This document shows positions 16,359 to 22,975 of a stretch of DNA of 56,714 nt, one piece after another (position 1 is the stretch's first letter; each line of letters begins with the position of its first letter). The position numbers and the translations under genes were made by a program. The notes below the pieces were generated by a model. That model did no database searches. It was given only the letters and a program-made list of their open reading frames with translations, and was not told the DNA's origin. Source of the stretch: Planctomycetota bacterium (GTDB lineage: Bacteria > Planctomycetota > JACQVV01 > JASMLP01); NCBI GenBank assembly GCA_030748635.1, contig JASMLP010000152.1, forward strand, positions 1-56,714, in the 5' to 3' direction.

Positions 16359-16390
16359 CCCCTGGGTTGGTAGAAGGTATAAGGAGGGAC

Positions 16391-17344
16391 ATCACGAGCG
16401 CACGAGGACTTCAGGCCAAAGAAAGGCCGAAATCACGATCACGAAAAGGGAAGAAAAAGCTGCAAATTCCCGTCTGGCAAACCGTGGGTTTGCGATGCGT
16501 TCAGATCATGAAGCATCCTCTTTTCGTGAAGACCGCACTTGGATGTATCGCAGGAATATTTTTGGTCCTCGCGGCCGACGGTATGTATCAGCGAGTCACA
16601 AACCAGGAAAAGTACAAGGTGGATACGAGGGGTCTTTCCATTGTGGTGCAGCCCGATTGGATGCCCACAGAATTAGCTGATGGATTGAAGTTGCCCGATG
16701 GAGTTTTGGGCAAATATAGCGTCTTCGAATCCGAGTTGGTGTCCACCATTGGGAAAGCTTACGCCGCGAATCCCTGGGTGCGCGAGGTTCGAGGTATACG
16801 AAGAGAATATCCTGACCGTATACGAGTGGCTCTCGACATCCGAAGGCCTGTGGCCTGTGTTCGGGTGGGGGCTTGGTATTACATGGTAGATGAGGAGGGG
16901 GTCCGACTGCCTGGGATCTTCGAAGAACGCCCTGTGGTTGCCGGCCATCTTCTCGCCTTCATTCGTGGAGTCCGCACACCGCCTTGCGCGGCGGGTGTCC
17001 CCTGGAATGACCGATCCGTCGCGGTAGGGGCCTATCTTGCCCGGCAGGTTCTGGATTCACCGGTGATGGCTCCGCTCAAGATTACCACCGTGGATGTGGG
17101 AGACATCCCCTCCGTGGGGGCGGTCCAGAGTGGAGGGTGTTCTCTTTTGACGGAGAACCATACAGAAATCAGGTGGGAGGGGCTCGATACCAGGTACTCC
17201 AGTCGGGAGTGGTGTGATTCCCGGATGGAAATCCTATCCAATCACCTGGTCAGTGACGGGTTGTTAAAACGCCATCCTGGTTTGCGAGATATTCTTCGAA
17301 TCATTGTGCCACGCTTCGGCGTGCCCACAATCGTCAAGAGGTAA
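16391..17344 (+). CDS. ftsQ: Cell division protein FtsQ/DivIB
   Basis: About 317 residues: basic cytoplasmic N-terminus, one transmembrane helix (LFVKTALGCIAGIFLVLAAD, roughly residues 40-60), then a periplasmic POTRA-like and beta domain. The segment ANPWVREVRGIRREYPDRI (shortened: NPWVxxVxxIxRxYPDxIxV) followed by RRPVACVRVG, YYMVDEEGVRLPG is typical of FtsQ, which bridges early and late divisome proteins with FtsL and FtsB. The start is unclear. A perfect AAGGAGG (16381-16387) is followed by no ATG, GTG or TTG, only in-frame ATC (16391) or ACG (16394). TTG codons further upstream lie within a hairpin or lack a ribosome-binding site. I mark 16391 provisionally. Confidence 0.8.
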   Translation: MTSARGLQAKERPKSRSRKGKKKLQIPVWQTVGLRCVQIMKHPLFVKTALGCIAGIFLVLAADGMYQRVTNQEKYKVDTRGLSIVVQPDWMPTELADGLKLPDGVLGKYSVFESELVSTIGKAYAANPWVREVRGIRREYPDRIRVALDIRRPVACVRVGAWYYMVDEEGVRLPGIFEERPVVAGHLLAFIRGVRTPPCAAGVPWNDRSVAVGAYLARQVLDSPVMAPLKITTVDVGDIPSVGAVQSGGCSLLTENHTEIRWEGLDTRYSSREWCDSRMEILSNHLVSDGLLKRHPGLRDILRIIVPRFGVPTIVKR

Positions 17345-17380
17345 GTATTCATGGTTGAGGGGGTCCGTCGGGAGAGTTTC

Positions 17381-18160
17381 ATGGAAAACAACAGGCACCT
17401 GTTATGGTTTGTGATGCTGATGTTGACGCCATGCTTGACAGCTTGTGTCTCGGTCAATCGACATCAAAAAGTTCAGTATCTGCTCAAGAAAGAGAGACGA
17501 CGTACGGACGCGTACCGCGATCGGATGCTATTGGTCGCTCAGGCCAACGCCCGAATGGAGTTCGAAATCGATCAAAGGGTGAGCGATTACAATCGTGTGC
17601 AAGAGGATCTTCTGCAATGGGTAGGTCGTGAACAGCAAGTGAACGCCTTGCGAGGAGAACGCGATGCCCTGGCTCGCCGAGTGGGGGTACTTCGGGATCA
17701 GACGGTTCGATCCGAAGCCGAAAAATCCTTACTGGAGTTGGGGGAGAAAGAAGGGGTTCAGTACGATTCGTCCACAGGCCGACTCACGCTAAAAAACCAG
17801 GTATTGTTTGGATCTGGTGAAGCGAAGGTGCGTGAATCGGGACGTCAGATGCTGCGTGAAGTCGCACGGGCTTTGAAAAAAACCCAGGGACCGATCCGGA
17901 TCGAAGGGCATACGGATGGCGATCCGATACACCGTTCGCGTGAGCGCTGGCGGTATGGGAACTGGGAACTATCTGGCACTCGTGCGCTGGCTGTATTGAA
18001 TGTTTTGGTGACCGAGGGCGGGGTGGATGAATCTCGTTTGAGCTTTTCGGGTTATGGCCCCTATCGGCCCGTATCCGAGAATAGTACTCCTCAGGGGAAG
18101 GCGCGAAATCGTCGGGTTGAGATCAGGGTGGCTCCGGTGGAGCAGGGGGGGATGGAATGA
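17381..18160 (+). CDS. OmpA/Pal-like peptidoglycan-binding lipoprotein
   Basis: A 259-residue predicted lipoprotein: signal sequence ending in the lipobox LTAC (Cys near residue 22), a coiled-coil stretch (about 30-125, KKERRRTDAYRDRM... with heptads), then an OmpA C-terminal domain (about 140-255). The latter has VLFGSGEAKVRESG, IEGHTDGDPI with the diaminopimelate-contacting Asp, and NRRVEIRV with the Arg. The domain binds peptidoglycan non-covalently and anchors the outer membrane. The ATG at 17381 follows GGGAG by seven bases; an ATG at 17351 would block the signal peptide. The gene sits where ftsA is usual after ftsQ and overlaps the next LysM gene by ATGA. Confidence 0.8.
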   Translation: MENNRHLLWFVMLMLTPCLTACVSVNRHQKVQYLLKKERRRTDAYRDRMLLVAQANARMEFEIDQRVSDYNRVQEDLLQWVGREQQVNALRGERDALARRVGVLRDQTVRSEAEKSLLELGEKEGVQYDSSTGRLTLKNQVLFGSGEAKVRESGRQMLREVARALKKTQGPIRIEGHTDGDPIHRSRERWRYGNWELSGTRALAVLNVLVTEGGVDESRLSFSGYGPYRPVSENSTPQGKARNRRVEIRVAPVEQGGME

Positions 18161-18576
18161 TGGAGCAGGCAGAACGTTTCGTGATCGAACTCGTCCCTAT
18201 GGGGCGAATGGCGCGCAAAAATGCGCGGGGTCGGAAGGGCCCTGTTTCGGGGGATTCTGCCGGAGGGGTGGATGTCTCCTGGGCGATTCCCCTCGGCAAA
18301 TTTTTTTCTGTGGTTCTGGGAGGTCTTTTCCTCCTTGCTCTGGTTTTGCCGGCACTTGACCCGGTACGTGGAGAGCCGGATTTGGCGTTGGATGGAGGGC
18401 TTTTCCATCGTGTGATCGACGGAGATTCATTGCACGATCTCGCTCGTCGGTATTACCGAGATCCGCGACAGTGGCAACGGATTTTTCTGGCCAACCGCAA
18501 TATGCTGGTTCAGGCGGGAAGGCTGGTGCCCGGAGTTCGGGTTTTCATCCCGCCTCTACCTGAACGGGATTATTGA
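18157..18576 (+). CDS. Small membrane-anchored LysM protein
   Basis: A 139-residue protein: basic cytoplasmic segment of about 45 residues, a transmembrane helix (FFSVVLGGLFLLALVLPAL, about 49-67), then a single LysM domain FHRVIDGDSLHDLARRYYRD with RQWQRIFLANR and PGVRVFIPP (about 83-134). The domain has the same long LysM variant as the protein at 14847, suggesting a shared origin. It overlaps the OmpA-like gene by ATGA and is the last gene of the dcw-linked block, 16 bases from the convergent kinase gene. A structural link between membrane and wall is the likely role. Confidence 0.7.
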   Translation: MMEQAERFVIELVPMGRMARKNARGRKGPVSGDSAGGVDVSWAIPLGKFFSVVLGGLFLLALVLPALDPVRGEPDLALDGGLFHRVIDGDSLHDLARRYYRDPRQWQRIFLANRNMLVQAGRLVPGVRVFIPPLPERDY

Positions 18577-18591
18577 TCCGGTAGGGTTCAT

Positions 18592-19992
18592 TCATCGGCG
18601 CCGAGGACGTTTGCGTCTTCGTATCGATGAGGATTTTCGTTCCGGAGAGGTTTTCTTCTTGGCGGGTTGTGGAGTCTGAGGATTCTCCAATTGGGCAAGA
18701 ACCTTTCTCAAGTCGGTTTCCGCGTCGGAAGGGATGGCGTAGCGTTCGGGCCGGGCTTTGGCCATCATGCCTTCTACGACTCGGTAGAGGTCGGGGAGAA
18801 CGGGTACGGGTAATTCTTCGAGGGGACGAAGAGGTTGGCGCACATGCATCAGCGCAACTCCCATGCTGGTCGTTGCCCGAAAGGGTGGCTCTCCTGTGAG
18901 CATCTCGAACAAACTGGCTCCCAGAGAATAGATATCGGTCTGGATATCAAGGTCTTCTCCATTGACCTGCTCGGGCGACATGTACTGGACCGTGCCTGAA
19001 ATAGAAGGTTTCTTCTCGGTCTCGAGATAATCTTCGATCCGGGCAAGACCGTAGTCAGCCACTTTGATCTGGCCGTGTTCGTCTACGAGCAAATTTTCAG
19101 GTTTGATGTCCTTGTGTACGACTCCTTCGGCGTAACCAGCCTGAAGAGCGGATAGTGCCTGGAGAGTGTAATGAATGGCCTGGATTGGAGGGATGGGGCC
19201 CTGCTCTTCGATCCGTTGACGTAGGTTTGTTCCGGACACGTATTCCATAACCATGTAATAGAGTCCCCGGTACTGACCGAGATCGAATATCCGGATGATA
19301 TGTCCATGGGATAGTCGGGCCGCGGCATGGGCTTCCCGGATAAATTGGTAGATGGACTTAGTGTTGGAAGACAGTCGGTGGCTAAGGATTTTGATTGCTA
19401 CTTCGCGGTTGAGGGAGAGTTGCTCCCCTTTGTAGACCACCCCCATGCCGCCGGCGGCAATGTGGGATTGAATTTCATATCCGTCAAAAACTTGCCCTTC
19501 GAGGTGGGTGCCTTCTTCGATAGGGGATGTGTCCGGAGAGGAGGGTTGGGGCGGTGGGGAAGACTGTTCGAGTCGCTTCTGGTGTTTGATGTGCAGGAGG
19601 ATCAAGAGTGCTTGATGCAAACTAAGGTGACCTCGGTCGATGAGTGCGTCGGAAAGTCGCTGAATACTGGGTTCGTTTACGGAACAATCTCTCTGGTGGG
19701 AAAGTGCCTCTTCGAGGACGGTTTCACCGATCCAACCTCGCGCAAGGGCTTCCTTCTTGAAGTCGAGGTCGTCCCGGAGCAATTCTTGCTTGTATTGGGC
19801 ACGTAAAACCGCATCGACGTCTTCGCGACTGCAAAAGGATTTTTCCACCATCAGATCGCCCAGAAAAGGCGACTCCCCATCCGCGGCTCGATCCGATTGC
19901 AAGACGACACACTCTCGGATTTGCGCCTCGGTCGCGAGGTCGTTGATCAAGAGGGTCTTGCCGAAGAGTAGATCGAAGGAGTCAGGATCCAT
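18592..19992 (-). CDS. Serine/threonine protein kinase with N-terminal helical module
   Basis: A 466-residue Hanks-type kinase. Residues about 1-135 contain two or three MshEN-like helical repeats (LFGKTLLINDLATEAQI..., FLGDLMVEKSFCSREDVDAVLRAQ..., LSDALIDRGHLSLHQALLILL). A Pro/Ser linker leads to the kinase domain (about 168-435): glycine loop AAGGMGVVYKG, VAIKIL with Lys 201, catalytic VVHKDIKPENLL (HKD rather than HRD, Asp 295), DYG at 313-315 in place of DFG, and SGTVQYMSPEQ. No transmembrane segment; the C-terminal 40 residues are basic. HKD and DYG both occur in active kinases. Convergent with the dcw block and divergent from the respiratory operon. Substrates unknown. Confidence 0.88.
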   Translation of the reverse strand: MDPDSFDLLFGKTLLINDLATEAQIRECVVLQSDRAADGESPFLGDLMVEKSFCSREDVDAVLRAQYKQELLRDDLDFKKEALARGWIGETVLEEALSHQRDCSVNEPSIQRLSDALIDRGHLSLHQALLILLHIKHQKRLEQSSPPPQPSSPDTSPIEEGTHLEGQVFDGYEIQSHIAAGGMGVVYKGEQLSLNREVAIKILSHRLSSNTKSIYQFIREAHAAARLSHGHIIRIFDLGQYRGLYYMVMEYVSGTNLRQRIEEQGPIPPIQAIHYTLQALSALQAGYAEGVVHKDIKPENLLVDEHGQIKVADYGLARIEDYLETEKKPSISGTVQYMSPEQVNGEDLDIQTDIYSLGASLFEMLTGEPPFRATTSMGVALMHVRQPLRPLEELPVPVLPDLYRVVEGMMAKARPERYAIPSDAETDLRKVLAQLENPQTPQPAKKKTSPERKSSSIRRRKRPRRR

Positions 19993-20055
19993 GGTGTACT
20001 TGGAATTTCTGGTACGAGGACGAAAAGGTTATTTATCAATATAACATTATCTATC

Positions 20056-20186
20056 TTCCGCGCTCTTTTGTGGGGGAGTGGACCCTCTCGAATGGTCGGT
20101 TATAGGCGCCTCCGCGGCGAAATTCCGCACTTTTGTGAGGGAGCGGATTATCTCGAGCTGTCGGTTATCGGCACCCTTCGGTGAAA
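20056..20186. repeat. Tandem imperfect direct repeat of about 65 bases
   Basis: Unit 1 is 20056-20122 and unit 2 is 20123-20186, directly adjacent. Shared blocks in order are TTCCGC, TTTTGTG, GGGAG-GGA, TCTCGA, GTCGGTTAT, GGC-CC and GAAA; roughly 70-75% of aligned bases agree. Near the end of each unit a small stem changes from CGCC/GGCG to CACC/GGTG, which keeps pairing. Function unknown: operator array or structured RNA. Confidence 0.6.
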
Positions 20187-20360
20187 GAGGCCGAGGGGAC
20201 AATTCGTTTGACGACAAGAATTGCATCAGGAGAAGGTCCAGAATTGGAGTAAGTGGCACATGTTGAAGGGGTTTCAGCTTTTTGATAAACGATTTTATGC
20301 ATTTGAAATGCTCTCTAAATATTTTCGGTCACCCAGGAATCGGTTCTTGCCAAAAAGGGC

Positions 20361-20389
20361 TTGACACCTGTCTATCTGGTGGGGATTAT
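20361..20389 (+). promoter_or_regulatory. Sigma-70-type promoter of the respiratory operon
   Basis: A perfect TTGACA (20361-20366), 17 bases, then GATTAT (20384-20389). Start near 20396 leaves a leader of about 55 bases before the Rieske GTG, including the inverted repeat at 20404-20417. Confidence 0.6.
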
Positions 20390-20450
20390 TCCACTCGGTT
20401 ACTAGCGTTATCACGCTGGCCATCTGAAACATAGGGAGGTTGAAGCAGTC

Positions 20451-20957
20451 GTGGCGAAAGACAAGGCTGATCGAGGGAGAATGGGGCGACGCACTTTTAT
20501 CGGTGCATCGGTCTTTGGGTTCATTGGGGTCTGCTTGCTGGCGACAGTGCGGTTTTTCTTTCCGAGGACTCTCTTCGAACCGAAGCTGAAGTTTCCAATC
20601 GGCTACCCGGCCGATTATGGCTTTGGGGTCGATACGAAGTACCAACAGGCACAACGAATCTGGGTGGTTCGAGATGCCAGCGGTATCTTTGTGATCTTTG
20701 CAAAATGCACTCACCTTGGATGCACGCCGGACTGGAATGAAAACGAGAGCAAGTTCAAGTGCCCTTGTCACGGAAGCGGTTTCGATAGTGAAGGTGTCAA
20801 CTTCGAAGGTCCCGCTCCGCGTCCCCTCGATCGCTTGAAAGTTTCTATCGATGCTCAGGGCCAGATTGTCGTCGATAAGTCGGTGACCTTTGGGGGGCAA
20901 TCGATCGATGAGGCCCGGGAAAGTTGGAAGAACCCTTCCTCCTTCCTGGCTGTTTAG
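20451..20957 (+). CDS. Rieske iron-sulfur protein of a bc-type complex
   Basis: A 168-residue membrane-anchored [2Fe-2S] protein that takes electrons from quinol. A basic N-terminus with GRRTFIG is followed by a transmembrane helix (about 16-37), consistent with Tat-type insertion. Cluster ligands are in CTHLGC (Cys 86, His 88) and CPCHGSGF (Cys 104, His 107), with Cys 91 and Cys 106 placed for the stabilising disulfide. The start is GTG, with GGGAGG eleven bases upstream; an alternative ATG at 20480 has a nearer GGGAG but would trim the basic leader. First gene of the respiratory locus, followed after 83 bases by cytochrome b. Confidence 0.93.
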   Translation: MAKDKADRGRMGRRTFIGASVFGFIGVCLLATVRFFFPRTLFEPKLKFPIGYPADYGFGVDTKYQQAQRIWVVRDASGIFVIFAKCTHLGCTPDWNENESKFKCPCHGSGFDSEGVNFEGPAPRPLDRLKVSIDAQGQIVVDKSVTFGGQSIDEARESWKNPSSFLAV

Positions 20958-21040
20958 GTGGGTGTGGGCGATTCCCGGGGAATGAAAATTCGGTTCTCTT
21001 TGCAGTAGAACGATACGAAGGAAAAATCAGGTAGATCAAC

Positions 21041-21913
21041 ATGGCTGATTCGCAGGACAAAACAAATAGTTCCGAGGAACCTCAGGAGGGGATTCCTGAT
21101 ATCAAGTCACAGATCGATAAGACGGTCGATCACCTGAAAAACCCGAAGGACGGATCTCTCTGGAAGTCCGTGATTCGTCACAAACTCGACGAAAAGCCAC
21201 GGAACCGGACTTTGGCAGTGCTTACGAATGTGTTCTTGCACCTGCATCCTGCCCGCGTCAATCGTGATGCCGTTCGCTTTGCTTTTACCTGGGGCATGGG
21301 GGGGATCACGTTCTTCCTCTTTATTGTTCTCACCCTGACCGGCATCTATCTGATGTTTTACTACCACCCAAGTAAAGGCCAAGCGTTTCAAGACATCCTT
21401 TTCCTGACTCACGACGTGCCTTTCGGCAATATCCTTCGCAACATGCATCGATGGGCAGCGCACGCGATGGTGCTCACAACGTGGATTCATATGTTTCGGG
21501 TGTTCATGACCGGATCCTACAAGAAGCCTCGTGAATTCAACTGGTGCGTGGGTGTTCTCCTGCTTGTTCTCACGTCTTTGCTCTCCTTTACCGGGTATCT
21601 GCTGACCGATGACCAGTTGGGTTTCTGGGCGGTGACGGTGGGAACGAATATGGCCCGGGCGACACCGGGATTGGGGCATGAGGGGCCGTTCGGTCCGGAG
21701 TTGGGATTCACGGCTTACAACGATGTTCGATTTGCGCTACTGGGAGGTTCGATCGTGGATGCGAATGCCTTGTTACGCGCCTATATCTGGCACTGTATTG
21801 CGATTCCTGTCATCGCCTCGATCCTCATGATCGTACACTTCTGGAGGGTTCGTAAGGATGGTGGTATTTCAGGGCCTGCACCGATGATGTTGAAATCCGA
21901 GGCCCAACTCTAG
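21041..21913 (+). CDS. Cytochrome b, N-terminal (b6-like) subunit
   Basis: A 290-residue membrane protein with a soluble N-terminal extension of about 60 residues, then the four-helix cytochrome b core. Haem-binding histidines lie in helices with NMHRWAAHAMVLTTWIHMFRVF and IWHCIAIPVIASILMIVHFWRV (shortened). GYLLTDDQLGFWAVTVGTNM corresponds to the quinol-site loop GYxLPWDQ-x-x-W, here with TD for PW. The protein stops after the fourth helix, so the complex is split like b6f: the remaining helices are in the next gene. 21 bases separate the two genes. It oxidises quinol and passes electrons to Rieske and across the membrane. Confidence 0.9.
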   Translation: MADSQDKTNSSEEPQEGIPDIKSQIDKTVDHLKNPKDGSLWKSVIRHKLDEKPRNRTLAVLTNVFLHLHPARVNRDAVRFAFTWGMGGITFFLFIVLTLTGIYLMFYYHPSKGQAFQDILFLTHDVPFGNILRNMHRWAAHAMVLTTWIHMFRVFMTGSYKKPREFNWCVGVLLLVLTSLLSFTGYLLTDDQLGFWAVTVGTNMARATPGLGHEGPFGPELGFTAYNDVRFALLGGSIVDANALLRAYIWHCIAIPVIASILMIVHFWRVRKDGGISGPAPMMLKSEAQL

Positions 21914-21934
21914 GCCCTGCGGGAGAGGAACGCC

Positions 21935-22894
21935 ATGACGGAAGGACTCATGATTTTCGCCAAGTTCGACTGGCATCAGATCGGGGAGATCATCTCGACA
22001 CCGGATAACATTCCGATGGTCCTCCTCATGATTCTGATTCCTTATTTCACTTGGTATGCGCTCAAGCAAGCTCGAGAAAACGATCGGCTGATTGCTCAAC
22101 TCGAGGCCGATCCCGAAATGGCCAAGACCCATCACCGCAAACGATTTCCTATGGAGAAGAAGTGGGAACCGACGGTTTTGGTCTGGCCCCATCTCCTCAA
22201 GATTGAATTTTTGGCTGCGATCTGCGTGATGGTTTTCTTGATCGTCTGGTCGGTTGCATTCAATGCGCCTCTCGAAGAGCCGGCGAACCCCAACTTGACC
22301 ATGAACCCTTCGAAGGCTCCGTGGTATTTCCTCGGACTTCAGGAAATGCTGGTGTATTTCGACCCGTGGATTGCCGGGGTGGTTATGCCGACGGTGATTA
22401 TCATCGGCCTCATGGCGATTCCATATTGTGATGTGAACCCTTTGGGGAACGGCTACTACACCTGGAATCAGCGGAAATACGCGATCACCACCTTCTTTTT
22501 CGGATTTCACGTTCTCTGGATTCTGATGGTGTTGATCGGGGTGTTTATTCGTGGACCGGGGTGGATGTGGTTCTGGCCCGGGCAGACCTGGGACCATCAT
22601 CGGATGATCTACGAGACCAACCGAAACCTGAATGACATCCTCGGTCTCGAAGGCGCGGTCTGGGCTGCACTAGTCGGGATCATTGCGATCGGTCTCTACA
22701 CGGTTGTGACCGCATTCATCATTCACAAGCTCTACATGAAATACAAAGGGGATCTGTACGCACGGATGAACCTTTTGCAGTACGGAACCATGCAGGTGTT
22801 GCTGATCATGATGATCTCCCTGCCGGTGAAAATTTTTCTACGACTCGCCTTGCGCGTCAAATACGTGATGGTCACCCCCTGGTTCAACATCTGA
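21935..22894 (+). CDS. Cytochrome b C-terminal / subunit IV-like protein
   Basis: A 319-residue membrane protein equivalent to the C-terminal half of cytochrome b. An N-terminal helix (about 27-45) and charged stretch precede the core. The PEWY-like element is seen as NPSKAPWYFLGLQEML (residues about 124-139), where the catalytic Glu is replaced by Ala-Pro (APWY), as in b6f-type variants of several phyla. Further helices follow, with a long C-terminal part containing two more predicted membrane segments and an amphipathic end (VKIFLRLALRVKY). Longer than plant subunit IV (about 160 residues). Forms the quinol-oxidising site with the previous protein. Confidence 0.85.
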   Translation: MTEGLMIFAKFDWHQIGEIISTPDNIPMVLLMILIPYFTWYALKQARENDRLIAQLEADPEMAKTHHRKRFPMEKKWEPTVLVWPHLLKIEFLAAICVMVFLIVWSVAFNAPLEEPANPNLTMNPSKAPWYFLGLQEMLVYFDPWIAGVVMPTVIIIGLMAIPYCDVNPLGNGYYTWNQRKYAITTFFFGFHVLWILMVLIGVFIRGPGWMWFWPGQTWDHHRMIYETNRNLNDILGLEGAVWAALVGIIAIGLYTVVTAFIIHKLYMKYKGDLYARMNLLQYGTMQVLLIMMISLPVKIFLRLALRVKYVMVTPWFNI

Positions 22895-22975
22895 TGACTA
22901 TCGAACGTTTTTCCAACATTCTCCTGACTTGCGCCCTCGCGTAGGGCTACCGAAACGAACGAGAAGAACATACCT

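Larger units (their letters stand above)
16084..16390. other. Structured gap between the PilZ gene and ftsQ (307 bases)
   Basis: No protein-coding gene is supported. The gap contains a rho-independent terminator and two further stable UUCG-loop hairpins. CCCAACCCC occurs twice (about 16090-16098 and 16315-16323), each time shortly before a hairpin, suggesting an internal duplication. A weak frame at 16013-16327 on the plus strand runs through both genes and hairpins and looks like a shadow. Confidence 0.6.
19993..20450. other. Divergent regulatory gap between kinase and Rieske genes (458 bases)
   Basis: No coding gene is supported. It contains an AT-rich stretch upstream of the kinase (about 20028-20055), a tandem ~65-base repeat, about 170 bases in which I see nothing definite, the Rieske promoter, and a small inverted repeat AGCGT-TATC-ACGCT at 20404-20417 close to the predicted transcription start. 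Confidence 0.6.

Noticed and set aside
16337..16390. TTG codons as ftsQ start
   Set aside because: They lie within a stable hairpin or upstream of the Shine-Dalgarno sequence, with no ribosome-binding site of their own.
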